This document shows, in pieces, positions 22,715 to 34,228 of a stretch of DNA of 64,000 nucleotides (within the stretch, counting starts at the first letter, position 1; every line of letters begins with the position of its first letter). The stretch is from Metridium senile (Eukaryota; Cnidaria; Anthozoa; Actiniaria; Metridiidae): contig OX459100.1 in assembly GCA_949775045.1 (NCBI GenBank), positions 9,416,194 through 9,480,193 of the forward strand, read 5' to 3'. The notes under the pieces were generated by a model. The model made no database searches, was not told the DNA's origin, and saw nothing but the letters and a program-made list of their open reading frames with translations. The position numbers were made by a program, and so were the translations under genes.

Positions 22715-24986
22715 ATGGAAGTGTTTTGTTCACTTCGATCTCTTGTTGGAAGCGTATGTGGCTTTGATAAGAAAGATAGAAATCGTGATACACAAATTGT
22801 CTCTCTTGCATCATGCAAGAAAGATATTGGAAAACATTTATCTGGTCTAGGATTTGGAGGAGTCGAAAACGAGATCGATTTGATTTTGTGTCGAGCTGGC
22901 ATTTTCAGTTGTGACGCAGATCGGCTAAGCTCTATGACAATATGTCCGCATCATCGCGCTGTACTTGGTTTGGGCTGGACAAGAGGATCTAGCACGAGGT
23001 GCAAAGTCCCACAAACAATTTCGCAGCATGGGAAGGGCAAGGGCAGTTGGCCTAAAGGGGATCGCGGTATAGGCAAGCAAGAGGCAATTTCAATACTTAA
23101 CAAAACTGGAATTTTGATACAAGTTGGTTCAGGTAAGTTAATTGGATTATTCTAGTGAAATGCCAGAATCATCATAACTCAGGGACTGGTCATAAAGTAT
23201 AGGGGAGGGGTGGAGAGGCGTAAAAAATTGTGGGGTGGGCCATAATTTTTGAGCATGAAAAAGGGGGTGGACCATGAAAAATTAAGCAACACACTGGGGG
23301 TATTTGGGGGTATTTGTGGTGCATTGTATAGGGGTGGGCTACGTGTAACTATGCATAGACTAAAGGGCGGGTCAATAAAAGTCATTCCTTGTGAATTCTG
23401 AATTTTCCGCCCCCCCCCCCCCCCCCCCATTCTTTATGACCAGTCCCTCACTATAATTTTTATTTAATTTTAAAGGTGTTTGCAGAAGATGCAGAGAAAC
23501 TCTAATGCTTGTAGAACAGCTACCTCAATCTGAGGTAAAAATCCTTGAATCGAAATGCTCTACATTTCTCTTCTTTTCCTCTTGCTTTTTTCTTTCCTGT
23601 TTCTTTTCCCTTTTCTTTTTTTCTTTTTCCCCTTTTTGCTTCATTATTATATGTTTTTGAACGATAAATTAAACTTTCTAAGGCTTCATTTTGTATCAAA
23701 TTTATGTTTGTTTGTTTTTTTTCTTAAGGAAAAATCTGAAGTTAGCATAGCGAGTGAACCAACGTTAACTGACAAGCTTCATGAATTGTCAATTTTGGTA
23801 AGTACATCGTAATAAATTGTTCACCAATCTCCTAATTGTCGATTAAAACAACAACAAAAACATCAAAATCACTGGTAATTGTCTACCCCTTTCTTCTCAT
23901 CTCTTCTATTTCTTTATTTTCATTTTGTAGCTGTTTTCTAAAATAAACTTTAATACCGTAGGATAACGATGAATTGTGCACGAATACTGACAGTCCTTGG
24001 CCGCAGACACCTGAAACCACGCCCACCGTTTCGTGTACGCCATTCTCCCTATACAAGCCATCATCGGAAAAATCTCAACCACCAGTAACGTTAACCAGCC
24101 CAAAGGATAAGCTCAACTCTTTTTTATCTACAAGGGATATCAGTCCCATAAGGAGAATGAATCTGTCGTGGGAAGATGCCTCTGAAAGAACGAAAAGGCT
24201 TTATACCCGCAAGGCAAGACAAGTTGTGAATGCAGTGTTAGATGAAATTTCACCCGATAACTCAGATATGTTGCTACAAGCAGTAAAAACATCCAATGTC
24301 TCTGATATTGATTCCACCCTGATGCAAGCCCTTGCGGAATGCTATAACAACGCGACTCACTGGAGCACTCGCAGACAGATACTGTCAATCATGGCTGACA
24401 AGGTTGGATTTAAGGAGCTACAAATGTGGATTCCGCAGATAACGCGGTACCGATTTAACATTGCGCGCCAGCATATCCTGCTCCATGGAAGAGGCTCTGT
24501 TATCGAGCCCACTAAAAATACAAAGATATGTGTCTCACCTCAGAAACTCGATCACTTCCTGACATTTATAACCAGTACATCGGTCATTCAGGACCTACCG
24601 TTTGGTGAGAAGTCGCTAACGTTGTCGTCAAATACAAAGATCACTGTCCCGAATGTCATAAGGACTCTGATACCCGAGCAGATAGTGCAGCAATATCAGA
24701 GCTACTGCGAAGAGTCTGATTTCACACCCTTGAGTCGCAGTACTCTATGCAGAATTTTAAAAGTCTGTTCTGCGTCAGTCCGAAAGTCTCTGCAAGGATT
24801 AGACTACATATCAGCGGAAGGATCCAAGTCATTTGATGACTTAGAAGATATCGTAGCAAAACTAGGCGATGAACATGGGATGGGCCACACATGGGCGAAG
24901 GATCAAAGCAACAAACTGAAACTTGCAAAACGGTATCTTAAAGGAGATTACAAGGTTAGTGTTGTTATCAAAATCATTATCATCAT

Positions 24987-25027
<41 letters not shown>

Positions 25028-25174
25028 GCAGCATTATTCTTATTAGCTTATTAGCTTATTATTATATCACCATCTTCATCGTCATCATCATCATGACCAT
25101 CATCATCATCATGACCGTCATTATCATTGCCTTCATCATCATCACCATCATCATCACCATCATCATCATTATTA

Positions 25175-25224
<50 letters not shown>

Positions 25225-25240
25225 GTTGTTGTTGTTGTTG

Positions 25241-25314
<74 letters not shown>

Positions 25315-27339
25315 AATTGTTCTCTCAATGTAAAACTGAAAAAGCTCTTTCCATAACAGGTACATGTAGCAGAAAGTTCAAGAGTCGCTGACCACTGTAG
25401 GGCACACGCTCTAAGTCATAAAACGCGGAAGGACACTGATCATTATGTCAAATGTGACCATGAACACGATCTCCAATGTGACAGATGTAAACTGATTCCC
25501 TCTGTTTTTGACACTATTGACACAGCTTTTCAAACCACATCCATCCCGAACGAAGAAAAAGAAGAGATGACATACCTCGTTACACAATCCAAGAAGTGTA
25601 TTGAAGCTTGGAAGGCCCATCTATTGCGCTCTGTTAACCAAGACGAAGCTAGATTAGACACCATCAAAAACTTAGACCCAAAGTCAGTTCTCATAGTCTT
25701 GGATTGGGCCATGAAATTCCTCCCTAAAAAATACCGTGAAAGCCAATCAGATTGGTTCGGTAAGAGAGGAATTTCATGGCACATTGCTGTTGTGACAAGG
25801 AAGCTGGATTCAACAACAGAAACGCTAACCTTTGTCCATATCTTCCGGAAGTGTTCTCAAGACAGCCCAACTGTTGTGGCCATTGTAGAAGATGTAGTGA
25901 GACAGCTGAAGTTAATTATGCCAGCAGTTCAGAATGTATACCTACGTCAAGATAATGCTGGGTGTTACCATAGCGCACCTACAACACTCGCGCTTCAGCA
26001 GATAGCCACAAAGTACAATGTTAAGATGAGATTGGATTTCTCGGATCCACAAGGAGGAAAAGGTTCCTGTGATCGTAAAGCTGCTTCACTTAAGAACAAG
26101 ATAAAGATGTATCTCAATTCAGGACATGATGTCAATTCCGCCGACCAATTGAAAGCTGCTATTGAGTCCCTTGGTGGTGTTCCAGGTGTCAGTGTAACTC
26201 TGTGCGATCTTCCGACTATTCCCGATGTCGAGGCACCAAAATGGGATGGCATCAGCTTCATCAACAACTTCGAATATCACAAAGATGGGATTCGAACCTG
26301 GAGGGAATATGGAATTGGCCCTGGTAAATTCCTGCAATGGAGCAGCTTCAGTATAGCGGATAAGTACCCAATACCCCAGCTGAACATAGCTAGTGAAACT
26401 GCTTTTCCAACGAATGCCTTTGTTGCACTGAAAACAAGAAGCAAGCCAGCTGAACCATCAGGCGCAGATGATACAGGTGTAACGGGATCCGAACACACTG
26501 ACGAGGAGAGTGGAAGCACAACAGTCAGCAAGCTGTTTTCTTGTCCAAATGAGGGGTGTGTCAAAAGCTACCAAAGATTTTCATCCCTGCAACATCATCT
26601 AGACATTGGAAAGCACATCTATGCGTTAGAACGCGAAACGCTTTTCGACAAAGCAATGTTGTCGTATGCCAAAAAGCTGGAAGAAGGCACCAGCAGCATT
26701 CAAAACCCGCCAGAAGCTCACCATGGTGTTTCTCAAACATTGGATTTCCACGAACCTTTGGAGATGGGATGGGCATTGAAGTCAACTTCACCAAGAAAGC
26801 GCTTGACGCCTATACAGAAAGAATATCTTACCAGGCATTTTGACATAGGAGAACAAACGGGCCATAAAGTTGATCCCGCGAACGTGTCTGCATCTATGAG
26901 AAAGGCGAGAAATGCCGATGGCACGCGTTTGTTTGAAACATCAGATTTCCTCACGCCCAGACAAATCTCAAGTTTTTTCTCTCGTTTGGCCAAAAAAAGA
27001 AGACAAGTTGACAGAAGCGACACGGAGGATGACGACGATGAAGAAGAATTCACTGAACAGTTACAGGAAGAACAGTTTTATGAACTTACCGATGAGATTA
27101 TGAAGGAAATTTCTATTTCCCACCCTATACTTTTCGAAGCACACAACATATGTGAACTGACTGCAAAGTCAAGATTGAACAAATTCTCCGTACAAATGCT
27201 TCAAGAGATCTGCGACTATTTTGAACTCGAACTGACTCCTTCTATGAAGAAAAATAAACGAGTTACAAAGAAACCATACATCGATCTCATCAGTGAATTG
27301 GTGGCAAACTGCACCTGCAGCAGTAGTTCCCAAGACTGA
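22715..27339 (+). CDS. Zinc-finger transposase, five exons, copy 2
   Basis: Exons 22715-23132, 23476-23534, 23729-23797, 23962-24954 and 25360-27339 join in frame to 1,172 residues. It matches copy 1 except for loss of one GAT codon: EYHKDDGIRTW in copy 1 is EYHKDGIRTW here, about residue 822. Putative catalytic aspartates, C2H2 finger, basic segment and SAP-like tail are all kept. Its sense strand runs opposite to the host gene it interrupts. An intact frame and both intact TIRs suggest it could be mobile, or a source of transposase for shorter relatives; that is inference. Confidence 0.85.
23182..23447 (+). mobile_element. GGGACTGGTCATAAAG MITE inside transposase intron, copy 2
   Basis: Same as 11879-12144 with the same TCA flanks, carried along inside transposon copy 2. 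Confidence 0.88.
24968..25313. repeat. Compound trinucleotide microsatellite in transposase intron, copy 2
   Basis: Same order and, by constant coordinate offset, same length as 13665-14010. Confidence 0.92.
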
Positions 27340-27443
27340 TGTAAGTATATCATCATCGTATTGTTATATTATGTATAGTTATGACTGATAATATTTATTG
27401 CTACTATTGTAATAATAATTATTATTATTATCATTATCATTAT

Positions 27444-27515
<72 letters not shown>

Positions 27516-27962
27516 TATTATTATTATATTATTATTTTTATTATTATTGATGAATAGTAGAGACTGTCCACATCATCAAATTCAAACCGAGCAGGTCTGA
27601 TAAAATTGTTCACATCATTCTAAATTAATTGATTATTATTTAATTAATCGAGAAAGCTATAAAAATGTGATTTTCATTATTTCTCTTATGTGTTTTCATT
27701 TAGCTTACAGGTGTATAATCCCAGCATTGGAACAAAGCGATCGGCTAAACCTACTGAAAGGTAACAAAAACTCCGGTTACGTGTACCGTTATAAAATTTA
27801 GGCTATTTGCCATAAATCTGTATATCTAAAGTAAAAAGGATGAAATTACTAATCCCTGTATAATAAAAAACGAAGAAAAAAGAGGGGAATAAATGACAGA
27901 TCATTTGATATTATATTGTATCGCGTGACTTACAAGTGTAAAAATAGCTCATAGTAATTATC

Positions 27963-28943
27963 CTAATTAGCATACTTGTTTGTTTACTTAGTCTAAGTGC
28001 TGTTCAAAGTTCTATTTAAAACCATGAGTGATCGTCATGGAATTGACTATCAGACCCTTGTACGTTTATATAAGGCTAAATCCAGGAAGAAATGGTTTAA
28101 ATCCTCTAAGCTATTGACCTGTTGACGTTCCTGGGAAGCGATCGGAAGTAATCGATTGACGCCACACTCGGCACGACAAAGACTGACTCAGACGATGCAC
28201 AAGCAGAACGGCAAAGAGGTAGATTTTACAGCTATTTTTCGCATTAGTAAAACCTCAATTAGTAAGCAAGGCTTAATTGTAGATATAACTAACAATTTGG
28301 GATTGTTTTTTGAGGTTTTATTAGGAATTATTATCAAACATAACAGTTAACGGAAGTATGCGTCACGGTCTGAACAGTGAGGTCAAGGTCACGTAAACAC
28401 GATTTACACCAACCTTTGAATAGCTCTTGTGAAGCACATATTTATTTGCCCAAAGAAATCTATACACCATTCGAAAGCAAATTTATTCCTCTATCAATGT
28501 GCTGAATCTTGTTTGATTTAAAGGTTTATCGCATGGTGAAAACGATATTTATCTAAAACACACTTTCGACGAGTCAAATTACCTCACTTCGTAAATAAAA
28601 TTATTTTTGATCTTTGAACTAGAGCAAACTTTTCCAAAATCACGCAAATGAATGTTAAAATACCAAATAACAATGTTATAAGATGTTTGGCTTCTAAGGT
28701 TTATTTTTTCTTTGTAATCGAGACGATCAAAGTTGCCTTTGATTTAGGCCGCAAAAACGGCGATCTCGAGGGCTCGACAATAAATCGTAATTTTCTCGAA
28801 AATAAAAAATATTTTTTCAAAAAAAACTTCATACTGCTTTTCCTTGTATGATAATGTATCCTGTGGCAAAGTTTGAGCGAAATCAGAAAATGCAACGTTG
28901 CCACGGATTTTCGAATATGCTTGATTCTTCCTGACATTGGCTC
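27963..28943 (-). repeat. Right TIR of transposon copy 2
   Basis: Inverted partner of 21452-22424. On the minus strand it supplies about 67 codons that extend the DUF3504 frame to a stop at 28744-28746. Confidence 0.88.
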
Positions 28944-28947
28944 TTAA

Positions 28948-30956
28948 TTGCTTATACTTAATTGGCTCCTGCTGTGGTGCTGATGGTGAGGGGTAGAGTG
29001 GAAAGGATTGTTTGTCCACAGGAAAAGGATATGGAGAGCTTGGATCACCTGTAGAAGAACATCTTGATATTGCTGCTGATGGCGGTGATGGTAGCTGTGG
29101 TAATCTTTCTTGAGCACTATTATTAAAAGAAGGAATACCAGACGGCGAAGGGATTGCGCCAGTAGGTGTCATGGGTGATGATGATTCAATGGATAAACTT
29201 CTTGGATCGAAACCAAAGCAACATTGCAAGTAAACAAGTGATGAAGACTTCCTAAGGCAACCGTTGGAATAAATCCTTGAAAGCCCAGCTTCCTTAGATA
29301 GACACGTCATCATCCCTTCTAGTGCATGTACACCAACAGCTTGCTTTTCATACCATACAGGAACTGAATCATCTACTTTATATTGCACAGGACACTGGAA
29401 TAACGCATCTGATTCAGGGTGAAGTTTGGAAAGGTATTTCTTGAGCAGAGCAACAGGGCACAGTGGGTGTCCAAGAACTGAATGCATGGTAGTTGGTGAG
29501 TTAGTATTACCAACCATACCATATTTACTTTGCTCATAGGGAAAACAGTTCACCATTTTCACATGTTCTTGTCCTGATGCATCACAATGGATGACAAACT
29601 GTTGTTTGCAAAGTCGCCTCTGTTTCAAGTGGTCTCCAACGTCGAAATGTAACAAAATATTAAACCAGCAAGCCCGCAATAACATTAGAGGGGCACTTCC
29701 ACCAATTACCCCACTGGCTAGAATCTTCTGCATGTCTTGGGGGTTAATTGAGACAGAATTCCTCCAGGGACTTGCAGCATTCCCTTCTACGGTTGCAATC
29801 TTTTCATCAAAAGCTTTATTAGCTTCTTCAAACTCTGAAGTTTTTAATATAGTCAAATTTAATATTGCCTTGAAATAGCGATCAAGGGCATTTCTAATGT
29901 TTGTTAGACCTGGTTTTGAGAAGTCACAGCCATCTTTTCTCTTTGCTTGTTTGTAAAATTTCTTTAAATGCTGGTTAAGTTCACTTGGACGCATTTCTGT
30001 TAAAGGTTTTGAGATGCCTTCGTTGGTCAAATATACTGCAATTATAAAAGACAAGCAAACAAATGAAATTGTGGTCCTTTTTAGAAGAGATTTAAAACTC
30101 CTTCAGTCATGGAATATAACATACAACAATAATATAAGCTACAATATAGCAAGTCAATAACCAAGAAAGAATAGAAAATAATACAATACGACCAAAAATA
30201 CAAACATTGTGGGCATATAATTTTATTTATATCTATAAGACATCACATTTCATTGGCTGCAGTATATGAAACGCTAAGCTTGCACTATATTGTTATTTTT
30301 CCGTTTATTTATAAAAGGATTATTTTTGGTAATAATTCATACAAAATTAAAAATACTCATACACAGAAAAAGACATGAAAACAAAGAACTAAAAAGATCA
30401 AAAATAGAACAGGGAATTATCGAATTTTGATATTTGCTATGATCTGTGTGTTGTTTACATATAAAAAACATCGATAAATAGAGCCATCTGTCAAGTTTTT
30501 ACCAAAGCTAAAAATAAAACTTTTAACGGCTGCAGTATTGCAAGATATTTTTGCTTTTAAATTGGTTATATTGCTTTCCTAAAAGACACATTTCACAACC
30601 CAAACATAAACAACATTGATTTCATCGGCCTTGGATTGCATTACTATATTTGAATACTACTGAATCTTCAGCTACACCGAGCTAAATCTGAGCACAATTT
30701 TCGCTTCAAGCTTACATATCTGTAGTAACAGCTAAAACTCACGTGAAAAAGTCCGTACAGCCCACTTTCGTTGTTTTTCTGCTGTGCTTTCTCGCCTTGC
30801 AGGAACACTTCTAGAGCCTCCGCCATTGCGGGCATTTATGCTTCCATATGGACTTGATGCCGACGAAAATCCTCCATCTGTATCGTTTGATTCGTCTGTT
30901 ATACTTTCCTCTGACTCGGCCGGACTCTCAGGGTATTCTCCAGTCACAGTGTACAT
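28948..30956 (-). pseudogene. Crypton-type (DUF3504) recombinase-derived gene, interrupted by transposon
   Basis: Exon 1 is 30956-30743 (71 codons, Ser-rich, ending QRKWAVRTFS, donor GTGAGT). Exon 2 starts at 30035 after TTTATAATTGCAG; phases match and give ..RTFSLYLTNEGIS. It then encodes a DUF3504 domain, the tyrosine-recombinase fold taken from Crypton transposons and also found in ZMYM and QRICH1 proteins: RPSELNQHLKKFYKQAKRKD, LTNIRNALDRYF, MLLRACWFNILLHFDVGD and HPLCPVALLKKYLSKLHP. The C-terminal YSNGCLRKSS keeps an Arg where recombinases have HxxR, but the His is absent, so recombinase activity is doubtful. A Ser/Pro-rich tail follows until the TTAA of transposon copy 2 cuts the exon. 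Read through, the frame takes 67 codons from the TIR. The domain portion is intact, so a truncated product is possible. Confidence 0.78.
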
Positions 30957-31513
30957 GGTTTTCAGGGTTAAATGTCGGGGTTTTTTCTAGGATTACTTGA
31001 ATGTCATAGTACTGTTTGCCTGTATCATTGAGTTTGTCTTCGCAACCACGTGGTATATGACGTCATGGTTGTACAAGGCTTCGAAATTTTTAGTTTTTCT
31101 CATTTAAATTTTTTATGGGTATGGGAAGCAAGGCTTCTCCTAGGAATACAATTTACTTTCCATCGTTACTTACAACAGCTTGTACAATAAATTACATTAA
31201 AGATAAGTCTCCTTACTAATTTTCTGTTGAGATTTAATCGAAAATCATTCGTCCGAAATATAAAATAAATGAATATAAAAACTAAAAAAAATATATTATA
31301 AAATATTATAAACTTGCTAAATTTCTATAATACTTTTTATTATTATAAAGATAATTTAAAACGTAGAAATAATTATAAAGTATAAATCTTGCGCCGCGCG
31401 CTTTGCAGTTTTAGGGCGGGAAACACTTGAATGGCTTTTTGTCGGATCAACCAATCACTAAACGAAGAATACCGTCTGCTGCTTCAAATGGCATATTATA
31501 AAATCTTGAATGG

Positions 31514-31676
31514 ACTGAGAAAACCTGGACTGGTGTAAAACCTGGACTGGTGTAAAACCTGGACTGGTGTAAAATCTGGACTGGTGTAAAACCTGGACTG
31601 GTGTAAAACCTGGACTGGTGTAAAACCTGAACTGGTGTAAAACCTGGACTGAGAAAACCTGGACTGGTGTAAAACA
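31514..31676. repeat. 17-bp tandem repeat, about 10 units
   Basis: AAACCTGGACTGGTGTA repeats in register, with two units altered to GGACTGAGAA. All three frames on the minus strand stay open by chance because the unit has no stop codon. Confidence 0.92.
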
Positions 31677-31894
31677 ATCAATTTTCAATTCTACTGGCTT
31701 TATTATTGAAACAGTTAATCAATTCTCAAATTTATAATGGCTTTATTATTGACACAGTGACACAATCCATCTTTTCTTTCTTTCATATATTTTTTTAAAC
31801 TACAGTAATCTAAAATTGTCTATATATGCATGCGCTTAATTTTGTTGCTTCTTTGTTCAATATTTAGATTTAATCACTGATATAGGCGCTAAAA

Positions 31895-32104
31895 AACGTA
31901 CTAGCGAGTACACTAGTATAGGCTGCGTCAGTGTTTGATATAATCGATAGGTAATCGGCAAATGGAAACTAGCGAGTAAACTAGTATAGGCTGCGTCGGT
32001 GTTTGATATAATCGATAGGTAATATAAATGGGAACTAGCGAGTACACTAATATAGGCTGCGTCGGTGTTTGATACAAACGATAGGTAATATAATGAAATT
32101 TGTA
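31895..32104. repeat. Three partial tandem copies of the GCTAGT repeat
   Basis: ACTAGCGAGTACACTAGTAT, ACTAGCGAGTAAACTAGTAT and ACTAGCGAGTACACTAATAT each lead into GGCTGCGTCGGTGTTTGATA and a GATAGGTAAT segment. The third copy is interrupted by the MITE at 32106-32388 and resumes at 32390 with ACACCGTAAAAAATGTTGAC. Confidence 0.8.
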
Positions 32105-32105
32105 A

Positions 32106-32388
32106 GGGACTGGTCATAAAGTATGGGGGGGGGGGGGGGGGGGGGGTGGGCCGGAAAATTCAGAATTCCCAAGGAATGACTTTTATTGGCCCACCCTTTA
32201 GTCTATGCATAGTTACACGTAGCCCACCCCTATACAATGCCCCACAATTACCCCCAAATATATACCCCCCGTGTATTGCTTAATTTTTCATGGCCCACCC
32301 CTTTTTTCATGCTCAAAAATTATGGCCCACCCCACCTTTTTTTCCGGCCCCCCCCCCCCCCCCCCCCCCATACTTTATGACCAATCCC
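32106..32388 (-). mobile_element. GGGACTGGTCATAAAG MITE, inverted copy nested in another repeat
   Basis: GGGACTGGTCATAAAGTATG start and TACTTTATGACCAATCCC end. The interior is the complement of 11879-12144 (GGCCCACCCC..., CTATGCATAGTTACACGTAG) with long terminal G and C runs. It splits a GCTAGT-type repeat. Confidence 0.85.
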
Positions 32389-32986
32389 TACACCGTAAAA
32401 AATGTTGACTTAATTTTACTTTAGCTAGCCCTTCGTCGGAGTAAAAAAGGGCTTTAGAAACATAACTCCATATCAATAATACAACGAAAATGGTGACCCC
32501 CTCTTTTCATTTCATTTTTTAATAGTCTGTTGTATAGTAAATTTAGGTGCAGAGTATCAAAACGAATCAATGGCAAATTCTTTTAAATCGAAGTACCTTA
32601 AATATGAATATATGAATAACTCGAACATTTAACTCGCGTAACAGCAAGCTCTCTTAGCTTTAATCATTAACATGTATTATCAGAAACTCATAAGGGGATT
32701 GAAATGTACGTCATTCAGTTATGGCAAAAATGTCTTTGCTTTTGTTCATGCTCGTTTTATTCTCATCTCTCTCTTTTCTAGTTCTAGTTCAATATACTTT
32801 GATTTAATGGGGAGCTGAAAATTGTTGAGATTTTTCTTCATAAGGACTTTGAGTTGTTTTGGTAACCTTTAACTGCAAAAAATATATCCATTACACTCTT
32901 AGATTTCTTAGATTTGCAGTCGATGTCTTTGTTGCCTTGTACACGGAATCTCGTGTTTGGATATGCTTTTGTTTGATCCACTTCAT

Positions 32987-34052
32987 ATGGACCTGCATTT
33001 GGTCTTAATTTGTGCTTTATTGACTGTGATTGTGGTACTCGCTTTTCGGTTTTATTTGGTAAGCTTTTAAAGTATTGCCACACGTGTCGAGCTCTTTTGT
33101 GTTTATTAGTACTATATAGATGAGTATAGAGTTTGGTAAGGCTACAATCACAGTGTCACAACAATATATTTACGAGCGTTTCGAGTTTTGGTTCTTCTCG
33201 ATACGAGTGTACTGGAAACCTATATTATTCCTTTCTTGGCTTTGTTCGTTGTTTAATTTTGAGATTTTTAGCTTCTTCTCCATGTACTAGAAAAGTATTG
33301 TACTCTTTGTTAGCGGCTTCGTTCAGTGTTTAACTTTTTGTTGTTGCTTCTTTTCAATTATAAAGACTGTGTCTGATTCATGGAGAAGACCCCCTAAAAG
33401 GAGTTATTTTGTATTTAGTTCAATTGTAACTATTTGCACTAGAAATTTATCGGCTATTGTTTGGTGTTTTTCTTAGCAAAGGTCAAGCAAGCGTAGCTGC
33501 ATTCCCGGACCTCAACGAACACATACAGAGTAAGTATAGTGGAACCCCGTTAATCCGGCCAGCACAAAACCAGCATTGATTTCGGCCTTGGCTTGATGCT
33601 AAAGCTGCGATCATGTTTTTTGAATTATGTGTATACAGTTAGGAACAACACAAAACACCAAAATAAAATCGTTTTTGCTTTGAGTACCAATGATAACATG
33701 TTTCGTGAGGACTTGAAGTTACCTAGCGAGCAGAGGTATATTTCTCTTACCCTAAGTTAAGAGCGACGAGAAGTTTCTTTTCTCATCGCTATGGGGTAAG
33801 AGAAATAAACCTATGCTAGCTTGCAGGGTTAATTAGAAGTATGTTGATTGTTGAATAACCTGGATGCCGAGGTGAGATGTAAGTTATCATAATTAACTTT
33901 ATTTGTCACGTAGTCAGGTTAGATTTGTATTAACTTAAAATGATGATGATGATGATGATTACGTCGATCACGATAATGCTGATGAAAGATGTGGTGTTGA
34001 CAACAATCATGTTGTTGACGATATATGGTGGTCGATGATGATGAGGATGTCT

Positions 34053-34088
<36 letters not shown>

Positions 34089-34192
34089 GTGATGATGATT
34101 ACGTCGATGACGATTATGCTGATGAAAGATGTGGTGTTGACAACGATCATGTTGTTGACGATATATGGTGGTCGATGATGATGAGGATGTCT

Positions 34193-34228
<36 letters not shown>

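Larger units (their letters stand above)
21452..28943 (+). mobile_element. 7.5-kb DNA transposon with long TIRs, copy 2
   Basis: TTAA at 21448-21451 and 28944-28947 flank the same GAGCC-ended element. Feature offsets from copy 1 are constant (11,303 bp) until a 3-bp deletion near 26287, then 11,300 bp; I noticed no other length difference, microsatellites included. The right end interrupts an exon of the DUF3504 gene. Confidence 0.92.
30957..32986. other. Divergent intergenic region between DUF3504 gene and CYP20
   Basis: The two genes start back to back about 2 kb apart. A short GC-rich patch (GCGCCGCGCGC near 31391, GGGCGGGAAAC near 31417) could be promoter sequence. The rest is AT-rich with the 17-bp tandem repeat, three partial GCTAGT repeats and a nested MITE listed separately. 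No exon seen. Confidence 0.45.

Noticed and set aside
31447..31688. Three overlapping minus-strand frames with repeated VLHQSRFYTSPGF
   Set aside because: A 17-bp unit without stop codons repeats through all frames; no coding signal.
32721..32808. Alternative first CYP20 exon starting MAKMSLLLFMLVLF
   Set aside because: It is hydrophobic but has no good donor; 32987-33058 has a better anchor, a GTAAGC donor and the right phase and length.
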